64,000 nucleotides of DNA from Chryseobacterium oleae (GTDB lineage: Bacteria; Bacteroidota; Bacteroidia; Flavobacteriales; Weeksellaceae), in assembly GCF_900115055.1 (NCBI RefSeq), contig NZ_FOVD01000001.1, positions 992,001 through 1,056,000 of the forward strand, read 5' to 3'. Positions 55,198 to 63,079 of the stretch are shown here, in pieces; within the stretch, counting starts at the first letter, position 1; every line of letters starts with the position of its first letter. The notes under the pieces were generated by a model, which was not told the origin of the DNA, did no database searches, and saw nothing but the letters and a program-made list of their open reading frames with translations. The translations under genes were made by a program, and so were the position numbers.

Positions 55198-55205
55198 CAA
55201 ATTTA
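55198..55205 (-). promoter_or_regulatory. -7 box of the M4 protease gene
   Basis: TAAATTTG on the minus strand, matching TAnnTTTG, 33 bases upstream of the ATG. The remaining spacer to 55531 (367 bases in total) is very AT-rich, with no ORF or repeat. Confidence 0.55.
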
Positions 55206-55531
55206 ATAATAAAATTCACATAAAAACAATATAAACTTGAATTTATAGCAAAATAATCATAATTATGGTTAAATAATTAAATATATGATAAATAATCAAA
55301 ATCAAATATTTAACATAATAAATTAACCTAATTATGGCAATTCTATAAATAAATTATCACAACTATTTAAATTAATTAAATATTTTAAACATAAAATTCA
55401 CTGTAAAATGTGATTTTTTTCATCTATTTATAAATATCACATAGACAAATTTCTAAAATAGAGGATGATTCATAAAAACTTTCCGGCATTGATGATTCAT
55501 AAAGGGTTTAAACCTGAAAGAATAGACCTAC

Positions 55532-55972
55532 TTACCTAATCTCCAAAATGGTTTGAGAGATATTATTAACAGCAAATGTATCTCCTGTTTTTTTCCCGGA
55601 CATCGCTTTTGCCAATGGAGATTCAGCAGAAACGGTCATTATCTTCTGGTTTTCGGAGATAATTTCTCCCACGGATACGGTGACATAAAAAATGCCTTTA
55701 TCTGTTTTCACTAGAGATCCATTCTGCACTTTATCGCAAGGTTCGGTTGATATTTTCTGGATAACCGCGAGCTGGTTCAAAGACTCGTTAAGCTGTCGCT
55801 GAAGATTATTGATTTCCTGCTGGAGCATTTCGCGGCCGGTTTCGTATTTATCTCCCATTGAACTTTTCGTATCATTGTTTGAAGCACGGGTTTCTGCAAT
55901 GAGGTCTTCAAAATTCTGAATTTTGCCGGCGAGTTTTGTTCTTATGATGTTTAATAATTCCTGTTTGTTCAT
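55532..55972 (-). CDS. GreA/GreB-like transcription elongation factor family protein
   Basis: 146 residues. The N-terminal part is a coiled coil with SSMGDKYETGREMLQQEINN, and the C-terminus has the GreA-type FKBP-like signature ESPLAKAMSGKKTGDTF. It is shorter than GreA and lacks the usual acidic tip pattern at the coiled-coil end, so it may be a Gre-like factor that binds RNA polymerase without cleavage activity. Such proteins are common in Bacteroidetes. Monocistronic. Confidence 0.7.
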   Translation of the reverse strand: MNKQELLNIIRTKLAGKIQNFEDLIAETRASNNDTKSSMGDKYETGREMLQQEINNLQRQLNESLNQLAVIQKISTEPCDKVQNGSLVKTDKGIFYVTVSVGEIISENQKIMTVSAESPLAKAMSGKKTGDTFAVNNISQTILEIR

Positions 55973-56029
55973 GTCGTGAAAGTTTTCTGGTGGAAAGGTC
56001 TTAATTCATCTTCCAAGAGAATGATGGCT

Positions 56030-56098
56030 TGCAAAAATATGCATTTTGGCTAAAGCCGTCTGCAAATATGCATAAAATAAGCGGGCTAAAGCCCGCCT
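56030..56098. repeat. 'ggctaaagcc' repeat with terminator-like hairpin
   Basis: tttggctaaagccgtctgc is followed by gcgggctaaagcccgcc (56081-56097), with gcgggc/gcccgc pairing. It lies downstream of the amylase gene on the minus strand and may terminate it, though the T tract is weak. Confidence 0.55.
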
Positions 56099-56128
56099 CT
56101 ATTGAATATACTATTCCGGATAAGCTCT

Positions 56129-57475
56129 TTATTTTTCAAAAACTGCGTAATCTGAAACTTTGAAAGCGAAATCTTTTCCAGTGTCAAAATCTCTTTTCGT
56201 TCTGTCGAAAATATTACGGAACGTTCCTGAAAGGTTTTGATCTTCGATGGTAAAGTGTACGGGTTCTTTAGACATATTCAGGACAACCAGTACTTCATCT
56301 TCTCCGTTTTTTCTCACGTAAGCCAGAATTTTATCGTTGGCTGTTGTGTTCAGCAGGTAGGTTGACACATTCGTATCTCCGCCTCTTAAGGCAGGATTGG
56401 AAGATTTCAATTCCAGCAGAGTTCTGTAAAATTCTGCCATCTGGTAGGTATTGGTCCATTTGATGGCGTCTTTCTCAAAGAATTCGAGTCTTTTCATATT
56501 GGGAAGTTCCTGTCCTGAATATAACAAGGGAACACCGTTCCATGTTGCTGAGAAAATAGCTATCGGTTTGGTGATTACTCCGTATTTTTCATATTCTGTT
56601 CCGTTCCAGGAATTTTCATCATGATTGGACGTAAACCATGCTCTCATGGAAGCATCTCCAATATTGGAATATTGCTGCAACAGGTCTTTAAGTTCCTGAA
56701 GCGGCTCATTTTTCTTGTAATAATCGGCCGATTTATGCATCCACTTCCATGAATAGCTGGCATCAAATACTTTTCCGTACTCAGGACTTTCCAGTTCATC
56801 AAATTCACCTAACCAGAAAAGCGGTTTTATTTTTTCCACTTCCAGACGGGCCTGCTGCCAGAAATCCACTTCTACCCATGAAGCCAGGTCGCATCTGAAA
56901 CCATCAATTCCTGTTTCTTTTACCCAGAATTTCATTGCATCAATCATGGCTAGCCTCATCTCCTGATTTTTGTAATCCAGTTCAATGATATCATCCATTC
57001 CTGAAGCAATGTGGAATTTTCCATCGTCATCTTTCAGGTAGAATTCAGGATGAGTTTTTGTCCAGATGTGGTCCCAGCCCGTATGATTGGCCACCCAGTC
57101 TATGATCACTTTGAATCCAAGTCTGTGAGCCTCATTCACCATATGCTTGAAGTCATTCATGGTCCCGAACTCCGGGTTAATGGAAGTATAATCAGAGGCA
57201 GCGTAAGGGCTTCCCAGGCTTCCTTTTTTGTTCTGCTGGGCAATGGGAGTTATCGGCATGAACCAAAGTGTTCTGACCCCCATTTTTTTCAGGCGTGGCA
57301 TTTCTTTTTCAAATGCCCTGAACGTTCCTTCGGGTGTATATTGTCTGATATTTACTTCATATATATTGGTGGTGTGCTTCCATTCTTTTGGAGAATCCAT
57401 AGTGTGTGTTGTATTTTGAGTGGTACAGGAAACAATTCCCAGACCAATTACTGCTAGTAGAATTAATTTCTTCAT
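56129..57475 (-). CDS. GH13 alpha-amylase-family glycosidase, lipoprotein
   Basis: 448 residues with lipobox IVSC (Cys17). GH13 motifs in order: IDWVANH (Asp126), GFRCDLA with catalytic nucleophile Asp196, WLGEFDE with acid/base Glu224, and SNHDEN with Asp286. A short C-terminal beta domain ends the protein. It cleaves alpha-1,4-glucans or maltodextrins in the periplasm or at the outer membrane. There is no SusCD partner nearby. The start at 57475 gives a proper signal, and a -7 box lies 15 bases upstream. Confidence 0.92.
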   Translation of the reverse strand: MKKLILLAVIGLGIVSCTTQNTTHTMDSPKEWKHTTNIYEVNIRQYTPEGTFRAFEKEMPRLKKMGVRTLWFMPITPIAQQNKKGSLGSPYAASDYTSINPEFGTMNDFKHMVNEAHRLGFKVIIDWVANHTGWDHIWTKTHPEFYLKDDDGKFHIASGMDDIIELDYKNQEMRLAMIDAMKFWVKETGIDGFRCDLASWVEVDFWQQARLEVEKIKPLFWLGEFDELESPEYGKVFDASYSWKWMHKSADYYKKNEPLQELKDLLQQYSNIGDASMRAWFTSNHDENSWNGTEYEKYGVITKPIAIFSATWNGVPLLYSGQELPNMKRLEFFEKDAIKWTNTYQMAEFYRTLLELKSSNPALRGGDTNVSTYLLNTTANDKILAYVRKNGEDEVLVVLNMSKEPVHFTIEDQNLSGTFRNIFDRTKRDFDTGKDFAFKVSDYAVFEK

Positions 57476-57489
57476 TCATCAATTTTTAA

Positions 57490-57497
57490 CAAAAGTA
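57490..57497 (-). promoter_or_regulatory. -7 box of the amylase gene
   Basis: TACTTTTG on the minus strand, the same octamer as the tRNA-Phe promoters, 14 bases upstream of the start codon. Confidence 0.6.
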
Positions 57498-57540
57498 AGG
57501 AAAAATGAAGTGTGTGAAGGTGAATTGTGAGTCATGAAGC

Positions 57541-57579
57541 GTGAATTTTGCTTCGCAAGTGAATCGTCAATGGTCAATT
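57541..57579. repeat. Dispersed repeat, 'TTGCGAAGCAAAATTGAC' family, variant copy
   Basis: gtgaattttgcttcgcaagt followed by gaatcgtcaatggtcaatt, related to the copies at 21721 and 36019-36149. Confidence 0.65.
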
Positions 57580-57667
57580 AATCAATATGCTGTCTTAAGA
57601 TTCGTTATTGGGCGCGTGCCTGTTTGAAATCTGATGTCTGATATCTGTCAATCTTAAATCTTACATG

Positions 57668-57699
57668 AAAAAAGCCCCGGACAAAAAATCCAGGGCCTT
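57668..57699 (-). terminator. Terminator after the pRiA4-ORF3-like gene
   Basis: Stem agccccgga / tccagggcct around a 7-base A-rich loop, T run on the minus strand. Confidence 0.75.
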
Positions 57700-57715
57700 A
57701 TATTGTATTCAGATG

Positions 57716-58312
57716 TTATCTTTCATCGTCGTTGTCTTCTTCATCTTCGAAAACATCATCGTTGTAGTTTTCTTCTTCCTCGTCATCGAAGTTGTCGTCA
57801 TCTTCGTCTTCAAAACTGGTGCTTCCACCAAAGTCATCTTCAAAGCTGAAATCATCATCCATCAAAGGCATGGCTGATCTCTTTTTGGATCCTCCGGAAC
57901 CGCTTTTGCTTGGTGCTTTTAACGGAACGTTTCCGAATCTGTATACCGTGATTGGGTAAATCACCCCTTTTGTCTCGTCGATTACTTCTACAAGCTCGCA
58001 GAAGAATTCCCAAAGATCAAGAAGCCCGTACTGAAACTGAGCTTTGTCGCCCACACTTTCAAAAGCCTCATCAATGTACACATCTGACATAATTTCGCCA
58101 TCACCATCGTCACTCATATCTTCCAGGGGAACACTTTTAACAATTGTTCCGTCATCTTCCAACATATTAAAAGTAGAAAGTTCGTCTCCCTGCAGACTGA
58201 ACGCACTTTTAATTCCCAAATGTAAGTTCCATAGTGATTGTTTTCCTTTTACTTCAATATCACGGAAAATATCCTCTTTCGCATCTAATATTACGCGGAT
58301 CTTGTAAACCAT
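57716..58312 (-). CDS. pRiA4b ORF-3-like / 'IS1096 passenger TnpR' family protein
   Basis: 198 residues. The N-terminal 140 residues follow the pRiA4b ORF-3 fold (MVYKIRVILDAKEDIFRDIEV, SLWNLHLGIKSAF, FQYGLLDLWEFFCELVEV). The C-terminal ~50 residues are almost entirely Asp/Glu/Asn with Ser and Gly. Although databases often label the family after a mobile element, no transposase or inverted repeat is near. It is monocistronic, with its own -7 box and terminator, so it is best read as a resident chromosomal gene. Function unknown. Confidence 0.75.
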   Translation of the reverse strand: MVYKIRVILDAKEDIFRDIEVKGKQSLWNLHLGIKSAFSLQGDELSTFNMLEDDGTIVKSVPLEDMSDDGDGEIMSDVYIDEAFESVGDKAQFQYGLLDLWEFFCELVEVIDETKGVIYPITVYRFGNVPLKAPSKSGSGGSKKRSAMPLMDDDFSFEDDFGGSTSFEDEDDDNFDDEEEENYNDDVFEDEEDNDDER

Positions 58313-58365
58313 ATCAGTTTCTTAAATTACTTTTTTGCCTTAATTATTATGATAAATCTCTGTTG

Positions 58366-58373
58366 CAAATATA
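58366..58373 (-). promoter_or_regulatory. -7 box of the pRiA4-ORF3-like gene
   Basis: TATATTTG on the minus strand, matching TAnnTTTG, 53 bases upstream of the start. Confidence 0.5.
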
Positions 58374-58446
58374 TAATAAATGACATGTGACAAAAAAATA
58401 TTTCAGGATTTTTTAAAATATTTTTTTTTCTTACATTTTACCAGAA

Positions 58447-59478
58447 TTATTTACTTTTTTCGAGCATAAAACTGAATTTAGTTCCTTCAAGATAAACACT
58501 TTCTACGGTTATATTTTCGTTATGGGCTTCCAGGATGTGCTTTACAATTGCAAGGCCTAGTCCTGAGCCCCCTTCCCTTCTGCTTCTGCTGGTTTCCACG
58601 CGATAGAATCTTTCGAAAATCCTTGGAAGAATTTCGGCTTTAATTCCCATTCCGTTGTCGATAACTTCAATAAGCACTTTATTTTTAAGAACGCTGGTTT
58701 TGACTACGACTTTTGCTTCCTGCCTGTTGGCATAATGAATGGCATTGGAAATTAGATTAATGAAAACCTGCGAAATCTTCTGTTTGTCGGCATCTACAAA
58801 GATTTGCGGATGAAGGGTCTGAATCTGCAGCGTCGTATTGTGTTTTTCCGCTTCAAATTCGAGAAGTTCAAAAATTTCCTTAATTAAAAGATTGACATCA
58901 AATTTTGAATTGGTAATGCTGATCTCTCCTGCTTCCAGACGGTTGATCATATCCAGATCGGTAACAATAGCAATCAGTCTTTCCACTGATTTATCGATTC
59001 TTTCCAGGTATTTATCGCGAATGGTAAGATTGTCCACCCCGCCATCTCTAAGGGTTTCTACGTATCCCTGAATGGAAAACAAAGGGGTTTTAAGCTCATG
59101 AGAAACGTTTCCGATGTATTCTTTACGGTAGCTTTCCATTTCTTTCATCATATCGATCTCCGTTACCTGCTGCTGGTTGAGATCCGAAAACCTTTCGCCC
59201 AGTTCTTTAATGGTAATGTTTTCGTTATTGTCATGAACAATTTCCATCGGAAGCATCTGTGAAAGTCCACGAACCTGCTTTTTTCCGTAGTAGTTGAAGA
59301 GAAGCTCCAGAACAACGTAATTGATGATAAAAATGAGGACCAGACAGATAAAAAGGCCTATTTTAAAGAAAGGCGTCCGGTAATAGATATCCTTCAGCGA
59401 ATCAAAGATGATCACTAAAAGAAACATCACCAGTGTCAGAAGACACGAGGCGACGAGTGTAAGTCTGTAAAATTTCAA
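58447..59478 (-). CDS. Sensor histidine kinase, PhoR-like
   Basis: 343 residues. Two N-terminal transmembrane helices (about 8-26 and 38-62) are separated by only a short periplasmic loop. The H-box NVSHELKTP carries the phosphorylated His127. The ATPase domain has INLISNAIHYA (N-box), DNGMGIK (G1), FERFYRVETSRSRREGGSGLGL. With so small an external part, the signal is likely sensed in the membrane or through a partner. It is downstream of its response regulator gene (48 bases), as in PhoB-PhoR pairs. Confidence 0.9.
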   Translation of the reverse strand: MKFYRLTLVASCLLTLVMFLLVIIFDSLKDIYYRTPFFKIGLFICLVLIFIINYVVLELLFNYYGKKQVRGLSQMLPMEIVHDNNENITIKELGERFSDLNQQQVTEIDMMKEMESYRKEYIGNVSHELKTPLFSIQGYVETLRDGGVDNLTIRDKYLERIDKSVERLIAIVTDLDMINRLEAGEISITNSKFDVNLLIKEIFELLEFEAEKHNTTLQIQTLHPQIFVDADKQKISQVFINLISNAIHYANRQEAKVVVKTSVLKNKVLIEVIDNGMGIKAEILPRIFERFYRVETSRSRREGGSGLGLAIVKHILEAHNENITVESVYLEGTKFSFMLEKSK

Positions 59479-59526
59479 TTTTACAAGTTGTTTTTATAGG
59501 TTATGTAAAGGTAGGAATTTAAGTTA

Positions 59527-60204
59527 TTAAACGATAAGCTTATAACCGATTCCCTTTAATGTCTGGATGGTATTAATTCCCAGTTTTTCTCTTAATCTTC
59601 TGATGTGGACGTCGATGGTTCTTTCTCCTACGATCACGTCATTTCCCCATACTTTTTCAAGAATTTCTTCTCTCTTAAATACTTTTTCAGTGTTTGAAGC
59701 CAGAAGATACAACAAGTCGAATTCTTTCTTAGGAAGAAGGAACTGCTGCCCGCTTTTGGAAACTCTGAAATTGTCTTTGTCGATAATCAGGTCACCGATT
59801 TCGATCAGTTTTGCATTATCAGACACCTGAGAAGTCAACTGTAGTAAAGCGTTTACTTTAGAGATCAGAATTTTCGGTTTGATCAGTTTTACAATATAAT
59901 CATTGGCTCCGGCCTGGAATCCTGCAAGCTGTGAGAACTCTTCGCTTCTAGCGGAAAGGAAAACGATGAGTGTTTTCTGAAGTTCTTTTACTTTGCGGAG
60001 TTCCTGACATGTTTCGATACCGTCTTTTTCTGGCATCATAACATCTAATAGGATAAGGTCCGGGATGATCTCTTTGGCTTTGTCTATACCTTCGTTACCG
60101 TTTGTGGCTGTATAGATGTCGTAGCCTTCTTTTTCTAAGTTGTAAGACAGAATCTCTAAAATATCCAGTTCGTCGTCTATTAAGAGTATTTTCTTTTGGT
60201 TCAT
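59527..60204 (-). CDS. OmpR/PhoB-family response regulator
   Basis: 225 residues. The receiver domain has the acidic pocket at Asp11-Glu12 and phosphorylated Asp54 (LLDVMMPEKDG). The winged-helix domain has VGERTIDVHIRRLREKLG and TLKGIGYKLIV. An oddity: after the conserved Lys106 the usual proline is Leu (YIVKLIKPK instead of K-P). It works with the histidine kinase encoded just downstream, and is divergent from the TonB receptor gene, which is a probable target. Confidence 0.92.
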   Translation of the reverse strand: MNQKKILLIDDELDILEILSYNLEKEGYDIYTATNGNEGIDKAKEIIPDLILLDVMMPEKDGIETCQELRKVKELQKTLIVFLSARSEEFSQLAGFQAGANDYIVKLIKPKILISKVNALLQLTSQVSDNAKLIEIGDLIIDKDNFRVSKSGQQFLLPKKEFDLLYLLASNTEKVFKREEILEKVWGNDVIVGERTIDVHIRRLREKLGINTIQTLKGIGYKLIV

Positions 60205-60402
60205 TTTAAATTTTTACAGAGTCAAAGTTAATAAATTTTAAAGCACAGATGAACAAATCTATTATCGTTCACATAAAGTTAACAATAACTCCCTTTTATT
60301 AATGTTTAGTTAAAAAAAAATTAAAACACCCTAAACCATTTACCCCATTAATCTTTTATTCCTTTGCACCGAAAGAATCTAGTAAATAAAGTAAGTAAAA
60401 TA

Positions 60403-63045
60403 ATGAAAATTAATAAACTTAGCATTGCAGTCGTATTTTTATCCGGATCAATGTTTTACGCTCAGGAAACGAAGCAGGACACGATTATAAAGGAGAAAAA
60501 AATTGATGGCGTAGTAATCCAGGGAAGCAGTAACAAGAAAACTGAAACTGCGGTATTAGGAGAACAAAAAAAAGCGGTTATTCAAAAACAGGCTGTAAGT
60601 GCTGAAGAGATATCCAGAAAAGGAATCTCTAACGTAGAACAGGGACTTACGAAAGTAACGGGAATCACTACGGTAGAAGGAAGAGGACTTTTCGTAAGAG
60701 GTCTTGAAGAACGATACAATTATTTATTGATCAACGGTCTTGGATCTCCTTCCAATAACCCATTCCAGAAGATCATTGCGCTGAAGCAGTTCCCAACGGA
60801 TGTGGTAGGAAAATTAAACATTTATAAAACTTTCAACTCCAACCTTTACGGAGATTTTGCAGGCGCTACTTTTGATATCGAAACCCTTACGATTGATAAG
60901 CCTTTTACAAAAGTGGAATTCAGTGTGGGAGTGAATACTTTGAGTACATTCAGAAACAATTTCAAAGTGGCTGAAGGCGCAGACGGAATGAACGGATATT
61001 TAGGATTAAACTCTAAAGACAGAAGACTTCCGGACGAGATCAGAAATTCAAGACCAAGCAACTACAGATTTACACCAAACGAATCAACAAATTCATTCAA
61101 AGACTCATGGAATGTAGACAATGTAAAAACAATGCCTAATACAAGCATTGGATTTACTACTGCACAGAAAGTAAAAATGGGATCAGGGAATTTAGGCGTT
61201 TTATTCTCTCTAAACCAGGGAAGTAAGTTTGAATATAAGAACGGAGACAACAATCAGTTCAGATCGCTAGGTAAAGGTGCATTCATTGACAATATGAATT
61301 TTCTTAACCGTAAGCAATACACTTATGAAACAGAATCTTCCGTTTTATTAGGTTTAGGCTATAAGAACAAAGGGACAAATGTTAACTTAAATGCTATTTA
61401 TTTACAGAATACAAATAATATCATAGAAGATAACTTCGGATATAAAGACGGCCAGGTCCGTAATAAGGACAGCGGATTTTTCAGAACCAATCAGTTAGAT
61501 GTTTCAAGATTTTTAGACTTGCAGTTAACAGCGTCTCAGAAAATTGCGGACAGACATCAGGTAAAGGCCGGAGCGAGTTATGTAATGAATAATTATCAGC
61601 AGCCTGACAGAAAGATTATAGAAGCTAACCGTATTGATCCTGTAACGAATCAAATGCTTCCTGACGGGTATGTTCAGATGCGTTACGGAGGAAATAACCT
61701 GATTCGTCAGTATCTGGATGTAGATTCAAGATTCTATGGTTCAGCGTTCGCAGAATATCAGTTATCATTGGGTGAAAAAGGAGATAAAAAAGACTACCCT
61801 ATTCAGATTGCTGTAGGTTACAACGGTTTCTCTGATTTCAGAAAAACTTCTTACCGATTTATCTTCGGACGTACATCAGGATCATCAAATCAGGCTCATG
61901 TAGTTAATATTGACAGTCCACAGGATGTCTTTAATGCTTCAATAAATGATGGAAGCCTATTTTATCAGGAAGGTTCTGATACTTCTCAGTTCTATTCCAG
62001 TTTTTATCAGATCATTAATGGAGGTTATGCTAATATTAACCTTAAACCGAGCGATTCATGGGATATCTTATTGGGAGCGAGGTATGAAAATGATATGACT
62101 TTGATCCGTTATTCAAAACAAAGTGACGATAATAAGCAGAATTTAGAGAAAAATAAAGATTTCTTCCTGCCTTCATTATCCATTAAAAAAGCAATTAACA
62201 GTAAAAATAATTTAAGATTCTCTTTCAGTAAAACGGTTACTCGTCCTATCCTGATCGAGACTATGCCAATTACTTATATTAACCCGGATAACGTAAACAT
62301 CGTAGGTAACCCTGAAATTAAAAACAGTGAAAACTACAATTTCGATTTGAAATGGGAATATTTCCCTACCAACAAGGAAATGTTTGCTGTTAACCTATTC
62401 GCTAAAAGAATCGACAATGCCATTGAACGTTCATTAGTAGCTTCAGGAAATGCAACAGGTTCTACGATCACATTCTTCAATGCTAAAAAAGCGGATTTAT
62501 TTGGGGTAGAATTGGAAGGGATTTTCAGTTTAAGCAGAATATCAGAATCTCTTCATAATTTCACTTTGGGAGCTAATGCCACCATCATGTACTCTGATGT
62601 TGAAAGAAGTGCAGATCAGCTGAAAATGGAAGAGCCAGAGTGGTTCAAAACAACTGGGGAAACATTACGTAAAAGAGGTCTTCAGGGAGCTGCTCCTTAT
62701 ACCATTAATGCTGATTTAAAGTACGAACTTAAAAACCGTAACAACTTAGCCCATACTTTCTCTCTTGTATATAACGTATCAGGAAGCAAAATATATGCAA
62801 CAGGAGGTGCAGGTACAGATAACTACTACGAAAAGCCATTTAGCCAGATCGATTTTGTATACCAGGGGCAACTATCCAAAAACTGGAATGTAAAACTGGG
62901 AGTACAGAATATCTTAGACAGCAAATATAAAATCTTATTGGGTGACAAAAATTATCTCCCGCTTAATTTAGAGGAAGGAAATAATACGTTGGTCAACTAT
63001 TACAGAGGTATCACATTCAACTTTACCGTAGGGTATACATTCTAA
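60403..63045 (+). CDS. TonB-dependent outer-membrane receptor
   Basis: 880 residues from the ATG of MKINKLSIAV (60403), followed by a signal peptide cut near GSMFYAQ; the frame starts 13 codons earlier at a TTG with no signal peptide. The plug domain (about 40-190) has KIDGVVIQGSS, VTGITTVEGRGLFVRGLEER and the LYGDFAGATFDIET end. A barrel follows, ending FNFTVGYTF. There is no SusC signature, so it is a siderophore/other-ligand-type receptor. The gene is followed 34 bases later by a beta-helix lipoprotein gene, and it is divergent from a two-component system. Substrate unknown; phosphate or metal control is possible but not shown. Confidence 0.88.
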   Translation: MKINKLSIAVVFLSGSMFYAQETKQDTIIKEKKIDGVVIQGSSNKKTETAVLGEQKKAVIQKQAVSAEEISRKGISNVEQGLTKVTGITTVEGRGLFVRGLEERYNYLLINGLGSPSNNPFQKIIALKQFPTDVVGKLNIYKTFNSNLYGDFAGATFDIETLTIDKPFTKVEFSVGVNTLSTFRNNFKVAEGADGMNGYLGLNSKDRRLPDEIRNSRPSNYRFTPNESTNSFKDSWNVDNVKTMPNTSIGFTTAQKVKMGSGNLGVLFSLNQGSKFEYKNGDNNQFRSLGKGAFIDNMNFLNRKQYTYETESSVLLGLGYKNKGTNVNLNAIYLQNTNNIIEDNFGYKDGQVRNKDSGFFRTNQLDVSRFLDLQLTASQKIADRHQVKAGASYVMNNYQQPDRKIIEANRIDPVTNQMLPDGYVQMRYGGNNLIRQYLDVDSRFYGSAFAEYQLSLGEKGDKKDYPIQIAVGYNGFSDFRKTSYRFIFGRTSGSSNQAHVVNIDSPQDVFNASINDGSLFYQEGSDTSQFYSSFYQIINGGYANINLKPSDSWDILLGARYENDMTLIRYSKQSDDNKQNLEKNKDFFLPSLSIKKAINSKNNLRFSFSKTVTRPILIETMPITYINPDNVNIVGNPEIKNSENYNFDLKWEYFPTNKEMFAVNLFAKRIDNAIERSLVASGNATGSTITFFNAKKADLFGVELEGIFSLSRISESLHNFTLGANATIMYSDVERSADQLKMEEPEWFKTTGETLRKRGLQGAAPYTINADLKYELKNRNNLAHTFSLVYNVSGSKIYATGGAGTDNYYEKPFSQIDFVYQGQLSKNWNVKLGVQNILDSKYKILLGDKNYLPLNLEEGNNTLVNYYRGITFNFTVGYTF

Positions 63046-63079
63046 ATAAATTAATAAAAAATAAAAATAAAGTATAAAA

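Noticed and set aside
57011..57457. 148-codon plus-strand ORF opposite the amylase gene
   Set aside because: Entirely antisense to a gene with all GH13 motifs; composition is that of a shadow frame.
57716..58312. A mobile element, suggested by the family's usual 'IS1096 passenger' label
   Set aside because: No transposase, inverted repeats or target duplication nearby; the gene has its own promoter and terminator.
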